Shown piece by piece: positions 1 through 6,596 of a stretch of DNA of 13,388 nt. The notes below the pieces were generated by a model. That model saw only the letters and a list, made by a program, of their open reading frames with translations. It did not search any database and had not been told where the DNA came from. The DNA comes from an uncultured Lachnospiraceae bacterium. Lineage in GTDB: Bacteria > Bacillota > Clostridia > Lachnospirales > Lachnospiraceae. The translations under genes and the position numbers were made by a program. The DNA is taken from positions 1-13,388 of the forward strand of contig CAJORC010000067.1 of NCBI GenBank assembly GCA_905236615.1, given 5' to 3'. Every line of letters begins with the position of its first letter. Within the stretch, counting starts at the first letter, position 1.

Positions 1-65
1 AGTTTACCTGTTCCTGTTACCTTGAAACGTTTTGCTGCTGACCTGTTGGTCTTCATCTTTGGCAT
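1..65 (-). CDS. rpmI: 50S ribosomal protein L35 (N-terminal part, cut by window edge)
   Basis: Only the first 21 codons and two bases are present; the gene runs off the left edge. The visible N-terminus reads MPKMKTNRSAAKRFKVTG, the conserved start of bacterial L35, a small basic protein of the large ribosomal subunit. The ATG at 65-63 is preceded by AGGAGG with 8 nt spacing. It lies 45 nt downstream of the infC stop, the usual infC-rpmI-rplT order, so rplT is expected just outside the window. It is probably co-transcribed with infC under the leader at 618-795. Confidence 0.93.
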   Translation of the reverse strand, partial: MPKMKTNRSAAKRFKVTGTGK

Positions 66-110
66 TATTAAATCCTCCTGTTATCCTGCTGTCATACTAT
101 ATAATCAGCA

Positions 111-617
111 TTACTTCTTTTCTGCTAACTGAATAGTCATAGTCCTGCCTTCAACTTTTGCAGGCTTTTCTACAACTGCTACATCAGCCAGACTTTCTGC
201 AAAATCGTCCAGAATGTGCTTGCTGGCACTCATATGCGCCATCTCGCGACCTCTGAATCGTAATGTAACCTTGACTCTGTCACCCTTTGAAAGGAATTTT
301 CTTGCAGCGTTAGCTTTTGTATTCAAATCATTTGTGTCAATATTAGGTGATAATCTGATCTCCTTGACTTCAATGATCCTCTGCTTTTTCCTTGCATCTT
401 TCTCACGGCGAGCCTGCTCATACTTGTACTTGCCGTAATCAACAATCTTACAAACGGGCGGTTTAGCATTGGGCGCAATCTTAACAAGATCAAGTTCTGC
501 CTCCATTGCTTTTTCAAGAGCTTCCTTGATCGGCATTACACCAAGCTGTTCACCATCTTCACCAATAAGTCGAACTTCCTTATCCCTAATCTGTTCATTG
601 ATATATAAGTCGCTAAT
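111..617 (-). CDS. infC: Translation initiation factor IF-3, with a probable ATT start
   Basis: IF-3 binds the 30S subunit, prevents premature 50S joining and checks start-codon and initiator-tRNA pairing. The conserved IF-3 N-domain appears as INEQIRDKEVRLIGEDGEQL, followed by APNAKPPVCKIVDYGKYKYE, a basic linker (KDARKKQR) and the C-domain with RFRGREMAH. The first in-frame ATG (536) would remove about 27 conserved N-terminal residues, so it is not the true start. The reading frame stays open upstream and contains no ATG, GTG or TTG there. The ATT at 617-615 lies 8 nt after a strong GGGGAGGT (633-626) and gives a 168-residue protein beginning (M)SDLYINEQIR. An AUU start is known for infC in E. 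coli, where IF-3 represses its own non-canonical start. The same autoregulation here is inferred. Confidence 0.93.
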   Translation of the reverse strand: MSDLYINEQIRDKEVRLIGEDGEQLGVMPIKEALEKAMEAELDLVKIAPNAKPPVCKIVDYGKYKYEQARREKDARKKQRIIEVKEIRLSPNIDTNDLNTKANAARKFLSKGDRVKVTLRFRGREMAHMSASKHILDDFAESLADVAVVEKPAKVEGRTMTIQLAEKK

Positions 618-795
618 AGCCTTATACCTCCCCGCCTCTGCGGCGAAAAATCCTTTTCGCTGTTCTATTTAACCAGTAAAAAAAGACAGCGCGCAAAAAG
701 CATCACTGTCCCATTAATCCTTAAAAAGTATTAACGCTTGCTGACTGGACGATACCGTCGCAAGGTGAGAGTGAAACCTCTGCTTTGTTACGTAC
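618..795 (-). promoter_or_regulatory. infC 5' leader with attenuator (L20-leader-like)
   Basis: The untranslated leader of about 180 nt runs from the promoter at 802-830 to the infC start. The 5' part (about 740-785) carries a conserved-looking block (GGTTTCACTCTCACC, then TTGCGAC) and a small GACG/CGTC hairpin. An intrinsic terminator follows at 678-710. Near the ribosome binding site two hairpins share bases and cannot form together: GCGAAAA/TTTTCGC at 643-660 and CGCC/GGCG at 633-645. Firmicute infC-rpmI-rplT operons are known to be controlled by L20 binding to such a leader, which promotes termination. Assignment to that family is from position and architecture, not a covariance-model hit. 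Confidence 0.7.
678..710 (-). terminator. Intrinsic terminator in the infC leader (attenuator)
   Basis: On the minus strand GACAGTG-A-TGC pairs with GCG-CG-CTGTC around a TTTTT loop, with one bulged A and G·T wobbles, followed by seven T residues (684-678). It lies between the promoter and the ribosome binding site of infC, so it acts on the leader transcript. It is also the first terminator met by transcripts reading through from pgsA. Confidence 0.82.
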
Positions 796-801
796 TTGAT
801 T

Positions 802-830
802 AAGATATCACTATTATCTATCCATGTCAA
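802..830 (-). promoter_or_regulatory. Promoter of the infC operon
   Basis: The -35 box TTGACA (830-825) is a perfect match, the spacer is 17 bp and the -10 is TATCTT (807-802). Transcription would begin near 795. The -35 lies only 15 bp past the pgsA stop codon, so the infC promoter sits directly at the end of the upstream operon. Confidence 0.8.
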
Positions 831-845
831 GCATTTTTTCATTTT

Positions 846-1388
846 TTATGACGCATCTTTCATTACGTCTTTATTCTGTGCCAGATATATAGTCAGGGAA
901 ATGACCGTGAGCAGCACAGCAACATACTTAAATATCTCAGTTATTATCTGTATCGCAGGAATCGGAATATCCGCAACGCAAAGGCATATCATGACCATCT
1001 GGGTTGCAGTCTTCCATTTACCCCAGCCGTTCGCAGCTATAACCTTTCCTGTTTCTGCAGCAACAAGTCTGAAGCCGCTTATAACGAAATCTCTGGCTAC
1101 GATAACGATCGTCATCCATGCCGGAAGCTTACCGAGTTCGGTAAGGCAGATAAGAGCCGAGCAGACAAGCATTTTGTCAGCAAGGGGATCCATAAATTTT
1201 CCAAAGTTTGTTACCAGATTATACTTTCTCGCTATCTTGCCATCCAGCATATCGGTAAGGCTTGCCACTATAAAAATTCCGAGTGCAGCCCATTTTGATG
1301 CATCTCCCAGACAGTTACTCAAAAGTATCAGTACAAAAAACGGAATAAGGATAACCCTCAAAACCGTCAGTTTATTAGGTAAATTCAT
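846..1388 (-). CDS. pgsA: CDP-diacylglycerol--glycerol-3-phosphate 3-phosphatidyltransferase
   Basis: This membrane enzyme joins CDP-diacylglycerol and glycerol-3-phosphate to form phosphatidylglycerol phosphate, the committed step toward phosphatidylglycerol and cardiolipin. The full CDP-alcohol phosphatidyltransferase signature D-x2-DG-x2-AR-x8-G-x3-D-x3-D is present: D46, D49-G50, A53-R54, G63, D67 and D71. The N-terminus (MNLPNKLTVLRVILIPFFV) is typical of PgsA, and several hydrophobic segments follow (about 10-25, 33-45, 72-85, 90-110, 128-145 and 150-170). The length of 180 residues is normal. The ATG follows AGGAAGG with 4 nt spacing and lies directly after the rimO stop (0 nt gap), so it is the last gene of the yicC-pgsA operon. 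rimO-pgsA adjacency is common in Clostridia. Confidence 0.95.
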   Translation of the reverse strand: MNLPNKLTVLRVILIPFFVLILLSNCLGDASKWAALGIFIVASLTDMLDGKIARKYNLVTNFGKFMDPLADKMLVCSALICLTELGKLPAWMTIVIVARDFVISGFRLVAAETGKVIAANGWGKWKTATQMVMICLCVADIPIPAIQIITEIFKYVAVLLTVISLTIYLAQNKDVMKDAS

Positions 1389-2729
1389 TTAACCTTCCTT
1401 CTTTCCAATCAGATCATACTCATCGGCGCCTGTCACTTCTGCCCTTATAAAATCTCCGGTCATCAGGTCGCCTGCGCCTTCTTCATCAATAAAGATCATA
1501 CCGTCCACGCCCGGCGCATCTCTATATGTCCTACCCACATACACATGATCTTCGGGTATCTTTCCTTCGATCATGCAGTCGAGACTTCTTCCGACCATTT
1601 CCTCGGATTTTTCAAATGAAATTTCCTGCTGGAGTTCCATTATCTCGTTTCTGCGTCTTTCCTTGATCTCCTCATCCACCTGATTGGGAAGTTTTTCCGC
1701 AACCGTATCCTCTTCCGGCGAATATGTAAATACACCAAGTCGGTCAAAACGCATATCTTCGACAAACTCCTTAAGCTCGGAATGTTCCTCTTCCGTTTCT
1801 CCCGGGAAACCGCTTATAAGAGTTGTTCTCAATGTAATGTCGGGAATCTCTTTCCGAAGCTTCTCTATAAGCTCCACAAGCTCGGCTTTTGAAGTTCTTC
1901 TGCCCATAGCCTTAAGTACTCTGTCCGACGCATGCTGTATTGGCAGGTCAAGGTAATTACATATCTTAGGCTCGGTTTTTATAACTTCTATAAGCTCATC
2001 ATCAATTTCTTCCGGATAACAGTAAAGAACGCGTATCCATTCAAAACCTTCGATTCCGCATAATTTTCTTAAAAGCTCCGGAAGCATTTTTTTACCGTAG
2101 ATATCAATACCGTAAACCGTTGTCTCCTGGGCAACGATCACAAGTTCCTTAACGCCTCTCTCAGCCAGAACCTTTGCATCAGACAAAAGCTCTTCCATCG
2201 GAACGCTTCTGTAATTTCCCCTTATCTTCGGGATTGCACAGTAAGTACAGCGTTTATTGCATCCTTCCGCAATTTTTAAAAACTCATAATTTCCCGGAGT
2301 TGTTACACTTCTCTTACCTGCAACATAGGTAAGCTTGTCGATACTCTCTTTCTCGACAAGTACCTTTTCTCCTTTTGAAGAAAGAACCCCGTCAACGGTT
2401 TCCACGATCCTGTCAAAAGCTGTCGTTCCCACGATCGCATCTACTTCCGGGAGCTCCTTCATTATCTCGTCCGTGTAACGTTCGGCAAGACAGCCGGCAA
2501 CGACAAGACATTTCAGATTGCCGTTTTCTTTCAAAGAACCGGCGTCGATGATAGTCTGAATGCTCTCTTCTTTGGCATCCTTTATAAAAGCGCATGAATT
2601 AACAACGATAACATCCGCTTCCGCATCATCATCAGTAAATTCATAGCCCTTCTCAGCAAGAAGGGCTATCATCTGTTCCGAGTCGACAAGGTTTTTGTCG
2701 CATCCGAGCGATATAAATAATATTTTCAT
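1389..2729 (-). CDS. rimO: Ribosomal protein S12 methylthiotransferase RimO
   Basis: RimO is a radical-SAM enzyme with two iron-sulfur clusters that adds a methylthio group to a conserved aspartate of ribosomal protein S12. The N-terminal UPF0004 domain starts MKILFISLGCDKNLVDSE and carries the cluster cysteines C10, C46 and C80. The radical-SAM motif CxxxCxxC is C157, C161 and C164 (EGCNKRCTYC). A TRAM-type RNA-binding region occupies roughly residues 375-440. The length (446) is normal. The SLGCDKN start and overall pattern fit RimO rather than the related MiaB or MtaB. The ATG is preceded by a modest AAAGAGAT site. It follows rpoZ by 12 nt and abuts pgsA, so it belongs to the same operon. 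Confidence 0.95.
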   Translation of the reverse strand: MKILFISLGCDKNLVDSEQMIALLAEKGYEFTDDDAEADVIVVNSCAFIKDAKEESIQTIIDAGSLKENGNLKCLVVAGCLAERYTDEIMKELPEVDAIVGTTAFDRIVETVDGVLSSKGEKVLVEKESIDKLTYVAGKRSVTTPGNYEFLKIAEGCNKRCTYCAIPKIRGNYRSVPMEELLSDAKVLAERGVKELVIVAQETTVYGIDIYGKKMLPELLRKLCGIEGFEWIRVLYCYPEEIDDELIEVIKTEPKICNYLDLPIQHASDRVLKAMGRRTSKAELVELIEKLRKEIPDITLRTTLISGFPGETEEEHSELKEFVEDMRFDRLGVFTYSPEEDTVAEKLPNQVDEEIKERRRNEIMELQQEISFEKSEEMVGRSLDCMIEGKIPEDHVYVGRTYRDAPGVDGMIFIDEEGAGDLMTGDFIRAEVTGADEYDLIGKKEG

Positions 2730-2741
2730 TCGTTAATCTCT

Positions 2742-2984
2742 TTATTCTTCGTTTTCGTTTTTGCTGAGGATATGGATCTTTCCCTTCCAAAGCTCATCTA
2801 CTGCAAGTGAAAGTGGCTTTCTTCCGTTAGGATTAAGCATGGGTGTACCGCCGTCACTGAGCTGACGTGCTCTCTTGCTTGTTGCAAGCACGATCGAATA
2901 GCGGCTGCTTACGATGGGTGCTTCTCCTTCCTTTGCATCTGAATTTACAACTTCCATAAGATCTGCGTAAGACGGATGTAACAT
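2742..2984 (-). CDS. rpoZ: DNA-directed RNA polymerase omega subunit
   Basis: Omega helps assemble and stabilise RNA polymerase by clamping the beta' subunit. The start MLHPSYADLM and the block SRYSIVLATSKRARQL are typical of Firmicute omega, and PLSLAVDELWKGKI forms the C-terminal part. The ATG at 2984 was chosen because AGGAGG lies 6 nt before it. An in-frame ATG at 3008 lies upstream of this ribosome binding site, which would then be coding, so it is unlikely. The protein has 80 residues. Position directly after gmk (25 nt) matches the gmk-rpoZ order of Bacillus and Clostridia. Confidence 0.93.
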   Translation of the reverse strand: MLHPSYADLMEVVNSDAKEGEAPIVSSRYSIVLATSKRARQLSDGGTPMLNPNGRKPLSLAVDELWKGKIHILSKNENEE

Positions 2985-3009
2985 ATCTGACCTCCTAAAA
3001 TAATTCAAA

Positions 3010-3633
3010 TTAATTGATTTCTTTAAGTTCTTCTCTGACTTTAGTGATAAAATCTTTCTGTCTGAGCGGCATGAATTTTGCCGACTGAATGATATTGTGC
3101 ATTGTTTCCGTGCATTTATCTATATCATCATTTATTACTATAAAGTCATAATCTTCTATTCCTTCAGACTCTTCAGCGGCACGTTTCATACGCTGTTCTA
3201 TAACTTCAGCAGTTTCCGTGCCCCGTCCGACAAGACGATTTTTCAAAATCTCGGCACTGGGCGGCATTACAAAAAGAAGAAGTGCCTCCGGAAATTTTTT
3301 CTTTATCTGCATCGCACCCTGTATTTCTATTTCAAGAACTACGTCCTTACCCGCATCAAGCTGCTCACAGACGAATTTCTTCGGTGTTCCGTAATAATTT
3401 CCCACATAACAGGCATGTTCCAGTAGCTCATCCCTCTCGATCATAGCCTCAAATTCTTCTTTTGTCTTATAAAAATAGCTGATACCTTCCTGCTCTCCCG
3501 GTCTCGGACTGCGGGATGTTGCAGATACCGATAACGCATAATTGTCATGTTCCGACAGGAGCTGTTTCATCAATGTTCCCTTACCTGCTCCGGCAAAACC
3601 CGAAACTACAACAAGTATACCTTTTTCTTTCAA
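3010..3633 (-). CDS. gmk: Guanylate kinase
   Basis: Gmk phosphorylates GMP to GDP with ATP in the cytoplasm, an essential step of purine nucleotide supply that also influences (p)ppGpp balance. The P-loop is GFAGAGKGT (residues 12-20), with F-A in place of the more common P-S. The GMP-binding segment follows as VSATSRSPRPGEQEGISYFY (about 36-55), and the lid region includes RLVGRGTET. The length (207) is normal. The start codon is TTG (3633-3631), preceded by AAGGAG with 9 nt spacing; the next in-frame ATG lies after the P-loop, so TTG must be used. It sits 39 nt after remA and 25 nt before the chosen rpoZ start in the same operon. Confidence 0.95.
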   Translation of the reverse strand: MKEKGILVVVSGFAGAGKGTLMKQLLSEHDNYALSVSATSRSPRPGEQEGISYFYKTKEEFEAMIERDELLEHACYVGNYYGTPKKFVCEQLDAGKDVVLEIEIQGAMQIKKKFPEALLLFVMPPSAEILKNRLVGRGTETAEVIEQRMKRAAEESEGIEDYDFIVINDDIDKCTETMHNIIQSAKFMPLRQKDFITKVREELKEIN

Positions 3634-3672
3634 AACCTAAATCTCCTTATAATTGTAATACAGTTAAAGCGG

Positions 3673-3918
3673 TTATTTTTCTTTATTCTTAAATCTTTCC
3701 ACAAGTGTTTCCGGTGTCAATGCAGAAAACACGACTTTTCCGCCTTCCATGATGAGACAGGACTGAACCTTTCTCCCATGTGTAGCATCTATAGCCGTCC
3801 CTTCTTTTTTTGCTGTCTGCATAAGCCTTTTTGCCGGCGCGGAGTCACTCATGATTATCGCGATGATCTTTTCCCCGTTAACAATATTTCCAAATCCCAC
3901 ATTTATAAGGTTATTCAA
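3673..3918 (-). CDS. remA: RemA/DUF370 family extracellular matrix regulator
   Basis: The 81-residue product matches RemA along its length: LINVGFGNIVNGEKIIAI, DSAPAKRLMQ, IDATHGRKVQSCLIM and FSALTPETLVERF. In Bacillus subtilis RemA is an oligomeric DNA-binding protein that activates biofilm matrix genes. In Clostridia without those genes its targets are unknown, so only the family is certain. The start is TTG (3918-3916), set by alignment with the M-x3-LIN start of homologues. It overlaps the last 8 nt of yicC, so translation is probably coupled to yicC; a weak GGGAG lies about 13 nt upstream. The yicC-remA-gmk-rpoZ order is the conserved Firmicute arrangement. Confidence 0.9.
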   Translation of the reverse strand: MNNLINVGFGNIVNGEKIIAIIMSDSAPAKRLMQTAKKEGTAIDATHGRKVQSCLIMEGGKVVFSALTPETLVERFKNKEK

Positions 3919-4789
3919 TATTCTGTATCTGCTCCCTTATCTTCTCGATTGATGTCTTCAGCTCAATAGCTGCATCACTTGTCGCAAGGTCATTTGCTTT
4001 GGAAAGCGTTGTATTTGCTTCCCTGTTCATCTCCTGAGCTATGAAATCAAGCTTTCTTCCGATATTTCCGCCATTCTGGATGGTCTTCTTCATCGTGTCG
4101 ATATGGCTCTTAAGTCTTACCACTTCTTCGTCAACACAGATCTTATCCGCAAAGATGGTAACCTCTGTAACAATCCTTGCCTCATCGATTTCGGCGTCCT
4201 TAAGCATTTCCTGAACTCTTGACCTGAGTCGTTCCCTGTACTCTGCAACTACGCCCGGAGCTCTTTTTTCAATGTATTCAACATCCTTAAGCATATCATC
4301 AAGCTTACCGACGATATCCTTCTCAAGATTTCTGCCTTCCTCGGTTCTTGTCTCTACAACCTGACTTAATGCAGCTTTAACAGCTTTCTCAAGTCCCTGC
4401 CAGAGAACTTCTTCATCAATGCTTCCGTCTTCCATTGTGAAAACATCGGGAAAACGCGCCAGTGATGATATCCTGATATCATTATCAAGACCGAATTCTT
4501 TGCTCATGGTCTTTAAGTGCTCGGCATATTCATGGGCGATGCTGCTGTTATATTTTACCCTCGCCGTACTAACCGAACTGTCCTCGAAGGTTATGAACAT
4601 ATCAACTTTTCCACGTTCAAGATACTGCTTCAAAATGCTGCGGATTGAAGACTCAAAAAGTGAAAGCGCCTTGGGTATCTTTATATTTGCTTCGAGATAC
4701 CTGTGGTTCACAGTCTTCACCTCAACCGTATAACGTCTGTCATTTTCAATGATTTCCGCACGGCCAAAGCCTGTCATACTTTTTATCAT
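3911..4789 (-). CDS. yicC: YicC/YloC family endoribonuclease
   Basis: The start MIKSMTGFGRAEI and VEVKTVNHRYLE mark the YicC N-terminal domain. The C-terminal DUF1732 domain is seen in GRKLDFIAQEMNREANT and the ending IEKIREQIQNIE. Members of the family are reported as endoribonucleases involved in RNA turnover; the cellular role in Clostridia is less clear. The length of 292 is typical. The ATG at 4789 follows a GAGGAA site closely. The second in-frame ATG (residue 5) is less likely because homologues also begin MIxSMT. It is the first gene of the six-gene operon running to pgsA, behind the promoter at 4848-4877, and overlaps remA by 8 nt. Confidence 0.92.
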   Translation of the reverse strand: MIKSMTGFGRAEIIENDRRYTVEVKTVNHRYLEANIKIPKALSLFESSIRSILKQYLERGKVDMFITFEDSSVSTARVKYNSSIAHEYAEHLKTMSKEFGLDNDIRISSLARFPDVFTMEDGSIDEEVLWQGLEKAVKAALSQVVETRTEEGRNLEKDIVGKLDDMLKDVEYIEKRAPGVVAEYRERLRSRVQEMLKDAEIDEARIVTEVTIFADKICVDEEVVRLKSHIDTMKKTIQNGGNIGRKLDFIAQEMNREANTTLSKANDLATSDAAIELKTSIEKIREQIQNIE

Positions 4790-4807
4790 TTCTTCCTCGA
4801 TTCCGTC

Positions 4808-4835
4808 GGGCTTTCTTTTATATTATTATAAGCCC
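4808..4835 (-). promoter_or_regulatory. Short hairpin in the yicC leader
   Basis: GGGCTT (4808-4813) and AAGCCC (4830-4835) can pair across a 16-nt AT-rich loop in the untranslated leader, between the transcription start (about 4841) and the yicC ribosome binding site. There is no U tract, so it is not a terminator. It could protect the 5' end of the operon mRNA; this is speculative. Confidence 0.35.
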
Positions 4836-4847
4836 ATACAGAATGTT

Positions 4848-4877
4848 ATTATACCCCTAAAGCTTTATCAGCGTCAA
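4848..4877 (-). promoter_or_regulatory. Promoter of the yicC-remA-gmk-rpoZ-rimO-pgsA operon
   Basis: The -35 box TTGACG (4877-4872), an 18-bp spacer and a perfect TATAAT (4853-4848) form a strong sigma-A-type promoter on the minus strand. The leader is about 50 nt. It is divergent from the promoter of the 4987 gene. Confidence 0.8.
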
Positions 4878-4933
4878 TCAAAATCATTTTTTATAAGTTT
4901 TTATCAAAAAATACTGTTTTATTTTATATTTTT

Positions 4934-4942
4934 TGTTATAAT
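4934..4942 (+). promoter_or_regulatory. Extended -10 promoter of the 4987 gene
   Basis: TGTTATAAT (TG at 4934-4935, TATAAT at 4937-4942) is an extended -10 element. No good -35 box is seen about 17 bp upstream, which an extended -10 can tolerate. The upstream stretch is T- and A-rich. Transcription would start near 4949, about 38 nt before the ATG. Confidence 0.65.
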
Positions 4943-4986
4943 GTTACCAAACATTACGGGAACAATAATGAAAGGAGTCGTTCTTT

Positions 4987-5316
4987 ATGAAGTATAAGAA
5001 AAGAGCAAATCTTATTCTTACCACCGATATGGACACTTTTGCCATTATCGACGGTGTTGAGTATGGCAGGGGCGTATGCGATACCGTTTACGTTGCGATC
5101 CGTCCCGGCATCCAGATCAAATTCTACAACAATAAGAAAAAAGAAACCGCCCTTTACAAAAATGGTGAACTTGTTGACATAGGAACCCGTGTAAAGATGA
5201 CTATCGAAGACTTCGGGCACCGTCCATGCCTCACCATTGAAGGCGGCGAAGATGAGCACTACGGCGTCGTTTCAATTATTGAACAGGATGAGCTTAAGCT
5301 CGAAAAAGCAACTTGA
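4987..5316 (+). CDS. Small protein of unknown function
   Basis: This is the only plus-strand gene. It encodes 109 residues that I do not recognise. The ATG follows AAAGGAG with 9 nt spacing, an extended -10 promoter lies upstream and a strong terminator downstream, so it is a real single-gene unit. The protein is soluble, without signal peptide or membrane segment. Alternating hydrophobic and polar stretches (TFAIIDGVEY, VYVAIRPGIQIKFY, RVKMTIEDF, CLTIEGG, YGVVSIIEQ) suggest a mostly beta-strand fold such as a small barrel or sandwich. Two cysteines (about residues 31 and 81) are the only ones. The C-terminus is lysine- and glutamate-rich. It is not functionally tied to its neighbours, being divergent from yicC and convergent with pepT. 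A ligand- or nucleic-acid-binding role is possible but unsupported. Confidence 0.8.
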   Translation: MKYKKRANLILTTDMDTFAIIDGVEYGRGVCDTVYVAIRPGIQIKFYNNKKKETALYKNGELVDIGTRVKMTIEDFGHRPCLTIEGGEDEHYGVVSIIEQDELKLEKAT

Positions 5317-5331
5317 TTTTTATTCTATGCA

Positions 5332-5383
5332 AAAAAGCCCGAACCGATTGGCAGGATATCCTGCACAACGGTTCAGGCTTTTT
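5332..5383. terminator. Bidirectional hairpin terminator between the 4987 gene and pepT
   Basis: A long hairpin: AAAAAGCC pairs with GGCTTTTT, GAACCG with CGGTTC, TTG with CAA, closed by the perfect 14-bp palindrome GCAGGATATCCTGC (5351-5364). A run of A on the left and T on the right gives a U tract in both directions. It lies 15 nt after the stop of the plus-strand gene and 8 nt after the pepT stop, so it serves both convergent genes. Confidence 0.9.
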
Positions 5384-5390
5384 CGTTTTT

Positions 5391-6581
5391 TCAAATCATT
5401 TTCGCTATTTCTATCAGCGCTTCCGAAGATTTCTCCATTTCCTGAATTGACGCATATTCAAATCTGCCGTGATAATTGTATCCGCCTGTGCAGAGGTTGG
5501 GACACGGAATACCCTCATAAGTGAGTCTTGCGCCATCCGTGCCGCCGCGTATCGGCTCACAGGTCACATTTACACCGAGCTTTTCAAAAGCAGCCTTTGC
5601 ATTGTCAATAAGGGACATATTGTCTTTCATGTATGTGACCATATTGTAATACTGGTCACTCATTTCGAGTTCGAAAGTTCCGTCAGGATATTTTTTATTC
5701 ATAAATCCGACAGAAGCAGTCATAAATTCTTTTCTCTTCTCGAATTTATCTCTGTCATGATCCCTTATGATATACGAAAGTTCTGCATTTTCAACATCGC
5801 CCTTCATACCCTCGAGGAAATAGAATCCCTCATAGCCTTCAGTATATTCCGGTCTCTCATTAAAAGGCAGAAGCGCATGAAATTCCATAGCCATTGTGAG
5901 AGCATTCATCATGACACCTTTTGCACTTCCGGGATGGACGCTGCGTCCATGTACCTTTATATGTGCCTCTGCAGCGTTAAAATTCTCATATTCTATTATA
6001 CCGAGCTTGCCGCCGTCAACGGTATAAGCTTCCTTTGCCTTAAACGCATCTTTATCGAAACAGTCCGTACCCTTGCCTATCTCTTCATCAGGTGTAAAAG
6101 CGATCCTGATCTCACGGTGCGGAATTTCAGAATGCGACAGGAAATACTCTGCCATATTCATTATCTCGGCAACACCGGCTTTATCATCAGCACCCAAAAG
6201 TGTCGTACCGTCGGTTGCTATCAGATCTTCACCGATGTGATTTAAGAGTTCGGGATAATCTTCTGTTTTGAGTATCTCATCATTTCCGTCATAGTTTTTT
6301 ATGATCCTCGGCTTTACACCCGCTCCGCTGACCGCAGGTGATGTATCCATATGTGCTATGAATCCGATCGCAGGCTGTTCTCCCGGTATGCAGGCATAAA
6401 CATAGCAGTGTTCGCGATCATAATTGATCTCGGATGCACCAAGTTCTTCCAATTCACTGACAAGTAATTTTGCAAGATCATGCTGCTTCGCTGTTGATGG
6501 TGATTTTCCGCTCTCCTCATCAGACTGAGTGTCAATCTTAACATAGTTTAAAAATCTGTCGATAAGTTTCTGATTTTCCAT
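5391..6581 (-). CDS. pepT: Peptidase T (tripeptide aminopeptidase, M20 family)
   Basis: PepT is a cytoplasmic two-zinc aminopeptidase that removes the N-terminal residue of tripeptides, feeding amino acid use. Metal-site and catalytic motifs are visible: H77-x-D79 (AHMDT), bridging D132 (GADDKAG), the general base and ligand pair E166-E167 (TPDEE), D189 (TVDGG) and H371 (YHGRFE). H216 in HGRSVHPGSAKG marks the dimerisation-domain side of the active site. The length of 396 is close to the usual 405-410. The ATG follows AAAGG with about 8 nt spacing, 15 nt after the DUF218 gene, so the two form an operon. The neighbour has no obvious peptide-related role. The enzyme looks complete and functional. 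Confidence 0.95.
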   Translation of the reverse strand: MENQKLIDRFLNYVKIDTQSDEESGKSPSTAKQHDLAKLLVSELEELGASEINYDREHCYVYACIPGEQPAIGFIAHMDTSPAVSGAGVKPRIIKNYDGNDEILKTEDYPELLNHIGEDLIATDGTTLLGADDKAGVAEIMNMAEYFLSHSEIPHREIRIAFTPDEEIGKGTDCFDKDAFKAKEAYTVDGGKLGIIEYENFNAAEAHIKVHGRSVHPGSAKGVMMNALTMAMEFHALLPFNERPEYTEGYEGFYFLEGMKGDVENAELSYIIRDHDRDKFEKRKEFMTASVGFMNKKYPDGTFELEMSDQYYNMVTYMKDNMSLIDNAKAAFEKLGVNVTCEPIRGGTDGARLTYEGIPCPNLCTGGYNYHGRFEYASIQEMEKSSEALIEIAKMI

Positions 6582-6596
6582 TTTTAATGCCTTTCT

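Noticed and set aside
111..536. infC starting at the first ATG
   Set aside because: It would delete about 27 residues of the conserved IF-3 N-domain that are encoded in frame upstream.
796..1392. 198-codon open frame on the plus strand
   Set aside because: It is antisense to pgsA and its promoter-proximal end covers the infC promoter; no coding signs.
3008..3008. Upstream ATG for rpoZ giving 88 residues
   Set aside because: The AGGAGG site would fall inside the coding region; the ATG at 2984 is correctly spaced and matches homologues.
5469..6245. 258-codon open frame on the plus strand
   Set aside because: It lies fully antisense to pepT, whose motifs are all intact, and no start signals were seen.
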